64,000 bases of DNA from Nitrospira sp. UBA6493 (GTDB lineage: Bacteria > Nitrospirota > Nitrospiria > Nitrospirales > Nitrospiraceae): positions 1-64,000 of the forward strand of contig DJMJ01000028.1 in the NCBI GenBank assembly GCA_002435325.1, given 5' to 3'. Shown here one piece after another: positions 1 through 9,293 of the stretch. Each line of letters starts with the position of its first letter. The first letter of the stretch is position 1. A program made the position numbers and the translations under genes. The notes under the pieces were generated by a model. It saw only the letters and a program-made list of their open reading frames with translations. It ran no database searches and was not told the DNA's origin.

Positions 1-42
1 TAAGAATGGGCCGACACTGTCCAAGCTAACCGGAGCCACCTC

Positions 43-195
43 TCAATGTCTGGCCGTAATGGGTCGAGGTTCCTGGTCCGCTGCTTTCCTCCGACCACAA
101 TTTAAGCACGCAAACACTGTGATCGCAAGTCCTGCGTCCAAATCCACAGCCCGTTCCGGCAACATTGATCCGCGGCATTTATCGCATGTCTTCAT
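43..195 (-). CDS. small zinc-ribbon protein
   Basis: A 50-residue protein with two CxxC knuckles, CDKC at residues 4-7 and CLNC about 25 residues later, which would bind one zinc ion. The function is not known; such short zinc ribbons are common as small conserved proteins in this kind of genome. I chose the ATG whose first base is 195 because the longer reading to 303 runs through the putative promoter at 230-257. There is no clear Shine-Dalgarno sequence. It stands alone and is divergent from the YHS-like gene at 400. No function is assigned. Confidence 0.55.
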   Translation of the reverse strand: MKTCDKCRGSMLPERAVDLDAGLAITVFACLNCGRRKAADQEPRPITARH

Positions 196-229
196 AATAG
201 TTGAACTATAACATTTCCGATAATGGATA

Positions 230-257
230 AATATACTGCTTAAGTACTGGATGGCAA
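230..257 (-). promoter_or_regulatory. putative sigma70 promoter for the zinc-ribbon gene
   Basis: Read on the minus strand, TTGCCA (252-257) and TATATT (230-235) are separated by 16 bp. It lies about 35 bp upstream of the ATG at 195. This is a sequence match only. Confidence 0.4.
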
Positions 258-344
258 GGCCAAGAGGCCCTGTTTCTATATCGGATATAGGTCGTTTGTC
301 CATTATTCTAATGTTGAATAATGATCATCTTGGCGAAAGTTGCC

Positions 345-373
345 TTGACAGAATTTCAACCCTTCCATAGGAT
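345..373 (+). promoter_or_regulatory. sigma70-type promoter for the YHS-like gene
   Basis: Consensus TTGACA (345-350), a 17-bp spacer and TAGGAT (368-373). The -10 box covers the TTG at 373, so translation should begin at the downstream ATG at 400, giving a leader of about 20 nt. Confidence 0.65.
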
Positions 374-399
374 TGTGGTCTGTCTGGAATGCATCCCCT

Positions 400-645
400 A
401 TGTATAGATTATTCTTGGTTCTTCTCCTGGTACTGGTCCTCATTTTTTTGTTGAGGGGCATGTTTCGGGGGACGAAGAGAAAAGATGGTAGGTATCCCGT
501 ACAGGGAGACCAGATGGTTCAGGATCCTGTCTGCAAGGTTTTTATCCCAAGAGGGTCAGCGATTGTTCGGCGGATAGATGCGGTGACGCACTGTTTCTGT
601 AGTCAAACTTGTGCGGACGAGTTTCAGAAACAGCAACAGAATTAG
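400..645 (+). CDS. membrane-anchored YHS/TRASH-like metal-binding protein
   Basis: An 81-residue protein. Residues 2-20 form one very hydrophobic membrane segment (MYRLFLVLLLVLVLIFLLRG). The C-terminal half has the YHS/TRASH-type pattern: DPVCKVFIP, then FCSQTCADEF, so three cysteines are placed as in small heavy-metal-binding YHS domains of the PP0621 type. The likely role is metal sensing or handling at the membrane, but no partner gene is adjacent. The start at 400 follows from the promoter at 345-373. Its stop codon overlaps by 4 bp the end of the convergent lipoprotein gene. Confidence 0.6.
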   Translation: MYRLFLVLLLVLVLIFLLRGMFRGTKRKDGRYPVQGDQMVQDPVCKVFIPRGSAIVRRIDAVTHCFCSQTCADEFQKQQQN

Positions 646-953
646 CAGCCGGAATAACTATAATCCGATAACTTCTCTTCTTTATCGAACTTGAGGATAA
701 TCTGACATTGGTTGGGAGAGAAGTTGAATAACGGTGGACCCGATTTCCCGCCGGCGATGCGGTAATAGGTCCAGGTCTCACCACCGAAAAATCTCGGGGC
801 TTTCCCATCCGGAGTTCCCCAGTTTTTCTCGAACCAGGTTTTGTCTTTCCCCTGGAGTTCAGCCGGCTTGAGCGATGCTTCAAGATAGGGATTGCTTCCG
901 CCACAAGCGGTTAGTGCCAGGCAACCAATGAATAGCCAGATAGATGGACGCAT
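642..953 (-). CDS. small lipoprotein
   Basis: A 103-residue protein with a signal peptide ending in a lipobox (ALTACGG, Cys about residue 17), so it should be lipid-anchored in the envelope. The rest has WFEKNWGTPDG and a FGGETWTYYRIA segment, typical of small periplasmic proteins that compare a 'computed versus expected' fold (SmpA/BamE-like pattern), but I cannot assign a family. An AGGAG sequence about 7 nt upstream supports the ATG at 953 over longer readings. Confidence 0.7.
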   Translation of the reverse strand: MRPSIWLFIGCLALTACGGSNPYLEASLKPAELQGKDKTWFEKNWGTPDGKAPRFFGGETWTYYRIAGGKSGPPLFNFSPNQCQIILKFDKEEKLSDYSYSGC

Positions 954-1139
954 AAGACATCTCCTCAGTCGCATGGGTCTTGAACGCATCAGAAAGCAAA
1001 TCGTTGACGAGTGAATTCTAACCAGGGGTCGGAGACCTGTCAAACCAAGTCTTGCCGTTGCGGGCCGCGGGCATTCTCCTTACAATGCCGCATCGAATTC
1101 GATGAGCGCTTCTTCATTCAGATACGAAAGGATTCGCAC

Positions 1140-1787
1140 ATGAAATTCTATCTCGATACCGCGAACGTAAAGGAAATTCAGGAAGCCGCCAGTTTGGGGT
1201 TGCTCGACGGGGTCACGACCAATCCTTCGCTTGTGGCGAAAGAGGGCAGAAGTTTCAAGGAAATGCTGGTCGAAATATGTAATATCGTCGACGGGCCTAT
1301 CAGTGCGGAAGTCGTCAGCGTCGAAGCGGATGCGATGGTGAAGGAAGGAAAAGAGCTGGCCAAGATCCACAAGAATATTGTGGTCAAGGTTCCGCTTATT
1401 GCAGAAGGATTGAAGGCGACCAAGCGCATGGCAGCTGAAGGCATCAAGGTGAACGTCACCCTATGCTTCTCACCCACCCAGGCGCTTCTTGCGGCGAAAG
1501 CTGGAGCGTGGTGTGTCTCGCCCTTCATTGGCCGCCTCGACGATATCAGTTCCAATGGTATGGAGCTGATCCGTCAAATCCTCACCATCTACAAGAATTA
1601 CGACTACAAGACTTTCGTCTTAGTGGCAAGCGTACGCCATCCCCAGCATGTCGTCGAAGCGGCATTGGCCGGCGGCCATATTTGCACGATGCCGTTTACA
1701 ATTTTTCAGCAAATGGTTAAGCATCCGTTAACGGACATCGGCCTCAAGAAGTTCTTGGCCGATTGGGAGGCCCAGGCAAAGAAGTAA
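1140..1787 (+). CDS. fsa: transaldolase-like fructose-6-phosphate aldolase (TalC/FSA family)
   Basis: A class I aldolase of 215 residues, the usual length for the short MipB/TalC family. It should either transfer dihydroxyacetone units (transaldolase, pentose phosphate pathway) or cleave fructose 6-phosphate. Visible landmarks are MKFYLDTANVKEI at the N terminus, GVTTNPSL near residue 25, and the Schiff-base lysine in NIVVKVPL near residue 85. The ATG at 1140 is preceded by GAAAGGA. The reading extends upstream to 1011 but that part has no family similarity. The 3' end overlaps the convergent uracil-DNA glycosylase gene by 44 bp. Short members of this family often have transaldolase activity, so the exact reaction is uncertain. 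Confidence 0.9.
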   Translation: MKFYLDTANVKEIQEAASLGLLDGVTTNPSLVAKEGRSFKEMLVEICNIVDGPISAEVVSVEADAMVKEGKELAKIHKNIVVKVPLIAEGLKATKRMAAEGIKVNVTLCFSPTQALLAAKAGAWCVSPFIGRLDDISSNGMELIRQILTIYKNYDYKTFVLVASVRHPQHVVEAALAGGHICTMPFTIFQQMVKHPLTDIGLKKFLADWEAQAKK

Positions 1788-2493
1788 GCGTGATGCGCGG
1801 GGGCATGGACGGTTTCTTCAGCTCGTCTCGTGCCCTCGCAAACACGGAGTGAAACATCGGCCGCGTCAGTTTCCCCGTAAAGGTATTTTGCTGGCTCGGG
1901 TGATAGGAGCCGAGCAATGTGATGTTCCAGGAAAGGGCGTAGGCGACGCCGTGGCCGAACTTCAGTGCAGGGGATGGCTTCGTGAAGCCGGCGGTCTGGC
2001 AGGCTCTCAGATAGTGATCGAAGGCGATCTTTCCCAGAGCAATTACCACCCGCGTATGTGTGAGCAGTCTGATTTCTTCCAGTAAAAATCCTTGGCAATG
2101 GGCAAATTCTTCCGGCAGTGGTTTATTGTCCGGCGGGGCACAGCGCACAGTTGCGCCGATATAACAATCGGTCAGGACCATCCCATCGTCGCGGTGCGTT
2201 GAGACTGCTTGGCTGGCGAAGCCGAATTGGTGGAGTGCGTCGTATAGCCAATCGCCACTTCGATCGCCGGTAAACACGCGTCCTGTTCGATTGCCTCCAT
2301 GAGCAGCGGGGGCAAGGCCCAACACATAGAGCTGAGCCCGCGGATCGCCGAAGCCTGGAATCGGACGGCCCCAGTAGGTCTCCTGCATAAATTGTCGACG
2401 TTTCGTTCTGGCAATGGATTCCCGGTAGGCTACAAGACGCGGACAGGCGGTGCAGCCGACGATTTCCCTATTCAACATCGTGAGCGAGCGCAT
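1744..2493 (-). CDS. family 5 uracil-DNA glycosylase (UdgB type)
   Basis: Removes uracil and other deaminated bases from DNA to start base-excision repair. The 249-residue protein has the family 5 motif GLAPAAHGGNRTGRVFTGD, where Ala stands in place of the catalytic Asp of other UDGs, and the late motif SYHPSQQNTFTGK. Four cysteines (CTAC near residue 14, then VRCAPP and AHCQG) fit the [4Fe-4S] cluster of families 4 and 5. A TACACT box at 2503-2508 lies 9 nt before the ATG at 2493, so the mRNA may be nearly leaderless. The 3' end overlaps the aldolase gene tail to tail. Confidence 0.9.
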   Translation of the reverse strand: MRSLTMLNREIVGCTACPRLVAYRESIARTKRRQFMQETYWGRPIPGFGDPRAQLYVLGLAPAAHGGNRTGRVFTGDRSGDWLYDALHQFGFASQAVSTHRDDGMVLTDCYIGATVRCAPPDNKPLPEEFAHCQGFLLEEIRLLTHTRVVIALGKIAFDHYLRACQTAGFTKPSPALKFGHGVAYALSWNITLLGSYHPSQQNTFTGKLTRPMFHSVFARARDELKKPSMPPRITLTSLPGPPNRPRTS

Positions 2494-2614
2494 GGCGGAC
2501 GCAGTGTAGCATGACAGAGAATATGATTCGTACTTGCCGCGTCTTGCCCTTGCTGTTAGCATGGCGACAGTCAATCTGCCTTCAAGATTCCGCTGGAAAA
2601 GAGGAGCGTCACGG

Positions 2615-3670
2615 ATGGAAGGATGTCATGCACGAGTGGGCTATTGGGTCCTGACGGTCCTCCTGGCCTGTGGGACAGGCCAGGTATCGGCACAAACCGG
2701 CTCGGTGTCATCGGAGAGCAAAGAGCCGGCCAAGGCAGAGGCGGGTTTCCGAGACCTCATTCTTCCTGAGCCGCTGGAAGGGCAGGTTGAAACGGAAGAT
2801 CGTCTCGTTATTCTTCCCGAGATCAAGCGCGAAGGCGAACGCTTCTTCCTCAGCGCATTCAAACTGCCCGACAAATTGACTTTTGCCGGCCAGACGATTC
2901 CGCTCGATAATTGGCAAGTCCGTGAGCGCATTGAATATGAGTTCTATCAATTTCTGGAAGATCAGGGCGAAAGCATCATTTTGGCAAAGCGCACCGGCCG
3001 CTGTTTCCCGCCGGCCGAAAGGCAGTTGGCTGAAAACGGGTTGCCGGACGATCTCAAATACATGTTGCTGGTCGAAAGTAAATGCATCGCGGCGGCCTAT
3101 TCCAAAGCCAAAGCGTCCGGACCCTGGCAATTCATTCCTTCCACAGGACGGCGCTATCATTTAAAGAGTGACGCGGTTCGTGATGAACGGCGGAGTCTTG
3201 AGATGTCGACCGAGGCGGCAATCAAGTATCTCAAGTATCTGAAAGATTTTCAGCAGAACGATTGGTTTCTTGCCATGGCCTCCTACAACGCCGGCGAAGA
3301 GCGGGTTCGCAAACTCCTGAAAGAGCAGAAGATCACCGACTATTGGAAGATGCATGGGCCGCGCGAAACGATGCGCTACGTTCCGCGCATCATTGCGGCC
3401 AAGGAAATTTATTCACAGCCGGAAAAGTATCTGGGGCTTACCAAGAAAGACCTGTATGTTCCAGTTGATACGGAAACGGTTACGGTGAATGTGAAGGAGG
3501 CGCAACGTAACCTCACCTCCATCGCCGAAGAGTTCGGAACGTATTTTCTTGAGCTCAAGATGCTGAATCCGGAATTCAAGAAAGATGTGCTGCCCAAGGG
3601 GACGTACCAGATTAAAGTGCCTCGACAGACCTGTCCGAACCGGTGCTTTAAGCAAGACAAGAACCCCTAA
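2615..3670 (+). CDS. membrane-bound lytic murein transglycosylase (SLT domain, MltD-like)
   Basis: A periplasmic enzyme that cleaves peptidoglycan glycan strands with formation of anhydro ends. The 351-residue protein begins with a signal peptide (residues 1-27). The SLT/lysozyme-like domain covers about residues 130-270, with the catalytic glutamate in LLVESKC, then GPWQFIPSTGR and MASYNAGEERV. A single LysM-like segment follows (about 290-345, VNVKEAQRNLTSIAEEFGTY). A GAGGAG sequence 8 nt upstream sets the start at 2615. It is followed after 9 bp by the glycerate kinase gene. Confidence 0.88.
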   Translation: MEGCHARVGYWVLTVLLACGTGQVSAQTGSVSSESKEPAKAEAGFRDLILPEPLEGQVETEDRLVILPEIKREGERFFLSAFKLPDKLTFAGQTIPLDNWQVRERIEYEFYQFLEDQGESIILAKRTGRCFPPAERQLAENGLPDDLKYMLLVESKCIAAAYSKAKASGPWQFIPSTGRRYHLKSDAVRDERRSLEMSTEAAIKYLKYLKDFQQNDWFLAMASYNAGEERVRKLLKEQKITDYWKMHGPRETMRYVPRIIAAKEIYSQPEKYLGLTKKDLYVPVDTETVTVNVKEAQRNLTSIAEEFGTYFLELKMLNPEFKKDVLPKGTYQIKVPRQTCPNRCFKQDKNP

Positions 3671-3679
3671 TCGCCCTCT

Positions 3680-5017
3680 ATGCGTCTTCAGATTCCTGCC
3701 TCTCCCGCCCGATCGTTGTTGGGTACATTGATTCAAGCGGGTTTGCAGGCGGCAGATCCTTCCCTCGTGCTTCCCGATAAAGTCCGTCGAAATGGCCACA
3801 TCCTCCATGTCGGCCGGCGGCGCTACGATCTACAGGCGTTCGATCGAGTGGTGGCAGTTGGTGCAGGGAAAGCCGCCGCTCGAATGGTTCAAGCTCTTGA
3901 ACGTGTGTTGGGCCCGCGATTGGAAGGCGGGCTCGTCGTGGTCAAGAAAGGCCATCGCGTGCCGACCAGGCGGGTCACTGTCATGGAGGCGGGACATCCT
4001 ATTCCCGATCGTGCAGGGCTGAAGGCGGCGATGGAACTGCGCAAGCGAGTGGCCGGCTGTAGTTCTCGCGACCTCCTGTTCGTGCTCATCTCGGGCGGGG
4101 CCTCCAGCTTGATTCCAGCCCCCGTTCCTGGCGTGAGTCTGGCCGACAAGCAGCGGATGACGGAACAGCTTCTTCGCAGCGGAGCGACCATCCAAGAGAT
4201 CAATATCGTCAGGAAGCATCTCTCCGCAATCAAAGGGGGGCGACTCGCCGGATCCACTAGGGCCACAATTGTGACGCTCATCTTGTCTGATGTGATCGGG
4301 GACGACCTCGCATCTATTGGGTCAGGACCGACTGCGCCGGACCCGTCCAGCTTTCACGATGCTATCATGGTGTTAAAGCGCTATCGCCTATGGACAATTG
4401 TGCCGGACTCCATTCGGGAACATTTAACGCAGGGGCGTCGGGGTTTTGTTGCGGAAACCCCCAAGCCGGGTCTCTCACGGTTCAAGCGAGTGCAGTACGA
4501 GATCATCGGAAACAACGCACAGGCGTTGGCGGCCATTGAGGCAGCGGCGAGGCATGCCGGGTTTCGCACGGTGCTCTTCTCGACTGCGCTAGTTGGCGAA
4601 GCGGCTCAGGAGGGAGAAGATTTTGCTTCCTTGGCCGATCGTCTGGTGGAAGGAAAGGGAATGTTCCGGCGCCCTTGTTGTGTGGTGGCAGGAGGAGAAC
4701 CGACGGTGACGGTCACGGGGCATGGCAAGGGTGGCCGCGCGCAAGAGTTCGCCTTGGCGGCGGCGTGTAAGATTGGAGGCCTCTCCAACATCTGGATTGC
4801 CGCTGTGGGGACCGACGGAACCGACGGCCCAACCGACGTGGCCGGGGCAGTGGTATCCGGAGACACGATGGCGCAGGCGAAGCGAAAAGGAATCAGTCTG
4901 CATCGCGCCCTTGTCCAGCACGATGCCTACACAGCGCTGAAGGCGCTCAAGAGCCACGTCGTGACAGGTCCGACGGGAACCAACGTCAATGACGTGTATC
5001 TCCTCCTCGCCCTATAG
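3680..5017 (+). CDS. glycerate 2-kinase (DUF4147 + MOFRL)
   Basis: Phosphorylates D-glycerate to 2-phosphoglycerate, linking glycerate to glycolysis. The 445-residue protein has the DUF4147 N-terminal domain (about 5-240, with VVAVGAGKAAARM and LISGGASSL) and the C-terminal MOFRL domain (about 310-440, GHGKGGRAQEFALAAA and VGTDGTDGPTDVAGAVV). Length and domain order match the family. It directly follows the transglycosylase gene (9 bp gap), probably by transcriptional read-through rather than a shared pathway. Confidence 0.9.
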   Translation: MRLQIPASPARSLLGTLIQAGLQAADPSLVLPDKVRRNGHILHVGRRRYDLQAFDRVVAVGAGKAAARMVQALERVLGPRLEGGLVVVKKGHRVPTRRVTVMEAGHPIPDRAGLKAAMELRKRVAGCSSRDLLFVLISGGASSLIPAPVPGVSLADKQRMTEQLLRSGATIQEINIVRKHLSAIKGGRLAGSTRATIVTLILSDVIGDDLASIGSGPTAPDPSSFHDAIMVLKRYRLWTIVPDSIREHLTQGRRGFVAETPKPGLSRFKRVQYEIIGNNAQALAAIEAAARHAGFRTVLFSTALVGEAAQEGEDFASLADRLVEGKGMFRRPCCVVAGGEPTVTVTGHGKGGRAQEFALAAACKIGGLSNIWIAAVGTDGTDGPTDVAGAVVSGDTMAQAKRKGISLHRALVQHDAYTALKALKSHVVTGPTGTNVNDVYLLLAL

Positions 5018-5105
5018 CCTGCGATTAAAATACTTGGGCTCCTGAGAGGTTCGCGCATGCGTTCCCTCATTCTCTGATCAGCAACAAACTGCTAGTATCC
5101 TATCT

Positions 5106-7757
5106 ATGATTACTCAGTTCGTGATTCCCGTAGAAGGGTGTACCGACCGATTATTGGCCGGTGGAAAAGCCTGGGGATTGGCCCGCCTCCTGGCGGAAGG
5201 CTATCCCGTTCCACCGGGAGTCTGTGTCACCACGAAGGCCTATCGCTGGTTCTTGCAAGATCAGAAGATCGATGCGGAGGCCTTGTGGCAGGAGGTGATT
5301 CAGGCCAGCGGGGACGCGCGAAGAAAACGGCTCGCGTCGATTCGCGACCGTATTCTTCAGGTTGCCTTGCCGGACGAGATCCTGAATGCCCTTACGCAAG
5401 GGCTCGATGCGCTTCATCAACCTTCCGATCAGCTATGGGCCGTGCGGTCCTCTGCCACTAACGAAGATGCCGCCGATGCCAGTTTTGCAGGGCTCTACCG
5501 CACGTCCTTAGCCGTGAGACGGGGGCAGATCGGTGCGAGCATCCAAGCCTGCTGGACATCACTGTGGGAAGATCGTGTGGTGGAGTATCACCAGCGCATC
5601 GGACGCGCGGGATCAATGCCGGCGATGGCGGTGATCATTCAGCCGGTCATCCGGGCAAGAGCGGCAGGGGTAGTCTATACCGTCCATCCTGTCACAGGCC
5701 GGGCGGATGTGGTCGTCGTGAATGCTGTGCCGGGCCTTGCACAAGGACTGGTGGAGGGCACGATGCCGCCGGATCAGTTCGTGTTGCAGTGGGACTCATC
5801 CACCGCCCGTGCCATTGTGCGGGACCGAGTCGTTGCCTCCAAAGATTGCAGGATGCTAGTGGGTGTCGGCGGTATGCAGACGGAATCGATCACCCCGGCG
5901 GAGCGCGAACATCCAGCGGCGACGGACGATGAGGTTATGGCACTCGCGCAACTCGCCAAGCAGGTCGAAACGGCCCTGCAGCATCCGGTCGACCTCGAAT
6001 GGGCAATGGACGCACAGGGGATCTGGCTCCTGCAGGCCAGGCCGATCACCGTTGTGGCCGCGCCTGTGCCGCCATCGTCACACGCCTGCGAATGGTCGCG
6101 CACCAATTTCAAAGAAACCATGCCGGAGGTGCCCAGCCCGCTCGGGCTCTCTTTTCTCGAACAGTTCATGGATCTGTTTTTGATGGGACCTTATCGGACA
6201 CTGGGTTGTCATATTCCTCCAGGCTTGTCGCCCGTGCGGGTTTATTATGGGCGCCCTTATCTCAATGTAAGCCTGATGCATGCCCTGATCGAGCAGCTGC
6301 ACGGCGATCCGGCGATCTTGGCGGAGCATATGGGCGGGCATACGGTGACCAGGCCGCTGCGGGTGACACCATTGGGGCCATGGGCGATGTCGCGCGCCGG
6401 CCTCTTGATTACCTGGTGGATCAACCAGGCCATGCGTCATTCATCACGCTGGTTTGCAGACATGAAGCAGATGGCGATTGAGAATCGTCCCGACCGGGTG
6501 CAATCACTTGCGCTGGAAGAGGTGCATGAGCGGATGCGCGCAGCTAACGAGGCGTTTGCGGCACGGGAGATGACATTCGGCATTGCCGGCGGTGTAACGC
6601 AATGTCTGCAGGCGCTGGGATATCTGCTGCCTCGCTGGCTAGGCCACGATTGGCGGGGTTTGCTGAACGCGGCGTTGCAAGGGCAAGCCCATGCGATCAG
6701 TGCGCAGCAGATTGTCAGGCTGGCGGAGCTGGCCGAGGCGGCGCGCGGTGATGAGCAGGTGCGGCGCTTGTTTGCGGAGTCTCAGTGGGAGGTGCTCATA
6801 AGGGAAGCGGCGTTGGCGGGCACAGAATTTCGCCGTCTGTTTGACGAGTATATGGCGGACTATGGCCAGCGGGGCGTCGGCGAGTCCGACATTATGTCTC
6901 CCCGGTTTGCCGATCAGCCTGAGTTGGTTCTCGAGGTGTTACGCCGTCACGTCCTGGCCGAAGCGTCTCGCTCGCCGGCCGACATAGTGGCACGGCAGCA
7001 GGTCGTGCGGGAGCGGGCTCTTGAGGAGATCCGGTCTCGTTGCGGCTGGCGGGTGCATCGGTGGGCCATCTTCTCCTGGTGGTATCGACGGCTTTGCCGG
7101 TTCTTCGCATTGCGTGAGGCGAATCGACACCATCTGATGTATTACGCGGGGGCCTCTCGGAATTTGCTGCTGAGGGCCGGAACGTTGCTGGTGCGGGAAG
7201 GCGTGCTTGAACAGAGCGAGGACGTCTTTTTTATCCGCGTGGAGGAGCAGCATGATCTGCTGCAGCTTGCCGCACGGGATTGGCGGGCCTTGGTGCAGTC
7301 GCGGAAAGAGGAGCGCAGGGCAAACGCGCGCATCTCGGTGCCGGATATTCTGATGGATGAGGATGGTGCGCCGCCGCTCGATCGTTCATTGGCGACGGGA
7401 TCGCGGTGGCGCGGGATTCCAATTAGCGCAGGGATCGCCTCAGGCCCAGTCTGTCTTATCACAACCAGCGCGGATTGGAAGAAGGTGAAAGCAGGCGATA
7501 TCCTGGTGGCGCCCGTCATCGATCCTGGCATGGCGCCGTTATTCGGGATTATTGCTGGATTGGTTGCCGAGATGGGCGGTACCTTGTCTCATGGCGCGAT
7601 CATCGCCAGGGAATATGGGTTGCCGACCGTCGCGAACATTCCTGGCGTAACCGCGTCGTTGCAGGATGGCGAACTGGTGTCCATGAATGCGACAACCGGC
7701 GAAGTATGGAGGCCGGAGCCATTCCCATCGTGGAGAAACACCGATAGGGCCAAATGA
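5106..7757 (+). CDS. PEP/pyruvate-binding phosphotransferase, rifampicin-phosphotransferase-like
   Basis: An 883-residue ATP-grasp enzyme. An N-terminal PPDK/PEP-synthase ATP-binding domain (about 1-320, with KAWGLARLL, AVRSSATNEDA and LEWAMDAQGIWLLQARPI) is followed by a long helical middle region and a swivelling phosphohistidine domain at the C terminus (GGTLSHGAIIAREYGLPTV, His near residue 828). The TIM-barrel PEP-binding domain of true PEP synthase is absent, so this resembles rifampin phosphotransferase and related enzymes that phosphorylate an unknown acceptor. A TAGTAT box (5093-5098) sits 7 nt upstream of the ATG. The substrate cannot be read from the sequence. Confidence 0.8.
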   Translation: MITQFVIPVEGCTDRLLAGGKAWGLARLLAEGYPVPPGVCVTTKAYRWFLQDQKIDAEALWQEVIQASGDARRKRLASIRDRILQVALPDEILNALTQGLDALHQPSDQLWAVRSSATNEDAADASFAGLYRTSLAVRRGQIGASIQACWTSLWEDRVVEYHQRIGRAGSMPAMAVIIQPVIRARAAGVVYTVHPVTGRADVVVVNAVPGLAQGLVEGTMPPDQFVLQWDSSTARAIVRDRVVASKDCRMLVGVGGMQTESITPAEREHPAATDDEVMALAQLAKQVETALQHPVDLEWAMDAQGIWLLQARPITVVAAPVPPSSHACEWSRTNFKETMPEVPSPLGLSFLEQFMDLFLMGPYRTLGCHIPPGLSPVRVYYGRPYLNVSLMHALIEQLHGDPAILAEHMGGHTVTRPLRVTPLGPWAMSRAGLLITWWINQAMRHSSRWFADMKQMAIENRPDRVQSLALEEVHERMRAANEAFAAREMTFGIAGGVTQCLQALGYLLPRWLGHDWRGLLNAALQGQAHAISAQQIVRLAELAEAARGDEQVRRLFAESQWEVLIREAALAGTEFRRLFDEYMADYGQRGVGESDIMSPRFADQPELVLEVLRRHVLAEASRSPADIVARQQVVRERALEEIRSRCGWRVHRWAIFSWWYRRLCRFFALREANRHHLMYYAGASRNLLLRAGTLLVREGVLEQSEDVFFIRVEEQHDLLQLAARDWRALVQSRKEERRANARISVPDILMDEDGAPPLDRSLATGSRWRGIPISAGIASGPVCLITTSADWKKVKAGDILVAPVIDPGMAPLFGIIAGLVAEMGGTLSHGAIIAREYGLPTVANIPGVTASLQDGELVSMNATTGEVWRPEPFPSWRNTDRAK

Positions 7758-7894
7758 CATCGGTGCATTTTTAGAGTTGAACTTTTATAGTATTTTCCGT
7801 ACCCTCCCCAAAGTCTATCCCCCCAAAGATTGACGCTGAAACGTTATTTCGCGTGCGGGGCAGGTGGGTTCCCCAGGTTCACGCGGAGCGCTCT

Positions 7895-9283
7895 ATGGAT
7901 ATCAGCGCATTAATACTGGGAATTCTGGTCGGCCTGTTTCTTGGCGCGATGACCAGTTGGTTTCTGGTGTCCAGCCGAGCGTCCCGGCAATTCCAACAAC
8001 AGGCGGTCGAACAGATCGGGCGAGCCGAACGGGCCGAATCGCTCGCGGCTGAGTTGCGGCGTCAATCCGAACAGGATCGCCTGGAAGGGGAGCGCCTTCG
8101 GGCCGACCTGGCGTTGGCGCAACAGGCTCGGGCCGCTTCCGATACCCGGGTCGAAGAAGCGCAGCGGAACGTGGCCGAGCAAAAGCACTTGCTGGATCAG
8201 GCGCGCCAGCAGCTACTGGAATCGTTTCAAGCGCTGTCGAGTGAAGCCCTCAAGCAAAACAACCAAGCCTTTCTGAATCTCGCCCGCGTGTCGTTTGAAA
8301 CGCTGCAAGCCAAAGCCGAAGGCGATCTCTCGCAACGACAGCAGGCCATCGATAGCCTGGTCAAGCCGCTGCACGACTCACTGCAACGCTACGATGAACA
8401 GATGCGATTGCTCGAACAATCGCGTCAGTCGGCCTATGGCGGGCTGGACCAGCATTTGAAATCCCTGGCGGAGTCGCATCAGCGGTTGCAGCAGGAAACG
8501 GGCAATTTGGTCAAGGCCCTCCGTGCCCCGACGGTGCGCGGGCAATGGGGGGAGATCACGCTGAAACGGGTGGCCGAACTCGCGGGCATGGTCGATCATT
8601 GCGACTTTGTGGAGCAGGAAACCGTGACTGGCGACGAGGGGCGGTTTCGGCCTGACATGGTCGTACAGCTGCCGGGCGGGCGCCAGATCATCGTGGATGC
8701 CAAGACGGTGTTGGCCGCCTATCTCGATGCCCACGAAGCGCAAGACGACGTCGTCCGGGCCGAAGCCTTGCGCCGCCATGCGGAGCAGGTGCGGAGCCGG
8801 ATGGACGAGCTGTCACTGAAAGCCTATTGGAGCCAGTTCGAGCGGGCGCCTGAGTTTGTCGTGCTCTTTCTGCCGGGCGAGCAATTTCTCGGCGCGGCGC
8901 TGGATCAGGATCCGCGCCTTATGGAAGAAGGGTTCGCGCGCGGCGTCGTCCTGGCCACGCCGGCCACGCTCATTGCCCTGTTACGGGCGGTGGCCTATGG
9001 CTGGCGGCAGGAACAGTTGACGGCGCATGCCGAAGAGGCCGGGAGGCTGGGCAAGGATCTCTATGAGCGGATGGCGGTCCTGACCGAGCATCTGAACGAT
9101 GTGGGCCATGCATTGGGCAAGAGCGTTTCCGCGTACAATCGCGCGGTGGGATCGCTGGAAACGCGTATTTTGCCGGCGGCCCGCCGGTTCAAGGAACTGG
9201 GGATTTCGTCGGAGAAGGAAATTCCGGTTCTGGAACCGGCCGAGCTCTTGCCCCGCAAGTCATTGCCGTTTGAGACGGAGTAA
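7895..9283 (+). CDS. rmuC: DNA recombination protein RmuC
   Basis: A 462-residue RmuC-family protein, implicated in limiting recombination at inverted repeats. An N-terminal membrane anchor (residues 3-25) is followed by a long coiled coil (about 30-150, rich in E, Q, R and A) and the conserved nuclease-like RmuC core with APTVRGQWGEITLKRV, IIVDAKTVLAAYLDA and FVVLFLPGEQF. The ATG at 7895 begins directly with the membrane segment; the upstream extension to 7853 has no family similarity. It is followed after 10 bp by the MazG-like gene, suggesting an operon with it and the PilZ gene. Confidence 0.9.
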   Translation: MDISALILGILVGLFLGAMTSWFLVSSRASRQFQQQAVEQIGRAERAESLAAELRRQSEQDRLEGERLRADLALAQQARAASDTRVEEAQRNVAEQKHLLDQARQQLLESFQALSSEALKQNNQAFLNLARVSFETLQAKAEGDLSQRQQAIDSLVKPLHDSLQRYDEQMRLLEQSRQSAYGGLDQHLKSLAESHQRLQQETGNLVKALRAPTVRGQWGEITLKRVAELAGMVDHCDFVEQETVTGDEGRFRPDMVVQLPGGRQIIVDAKTVLAAYLDAHEAQDDVVRAEALRRHAEQVRSRMDELSLKAYWSQFERAPEFVVLFLPGEQFLGAALDQDPRLMEEGFARGVVLATPATLIALLRAVAYGWRQEQLTAHAEEAGRLGKDLYERMAVLTEHLNDVGHALGKSVSAYNRAVGSLETRILPAARRFKELGISSEKEIPVLEPAELLPRKSLPFETE

Positions 9284-9293
9284 AGGAGTGTCC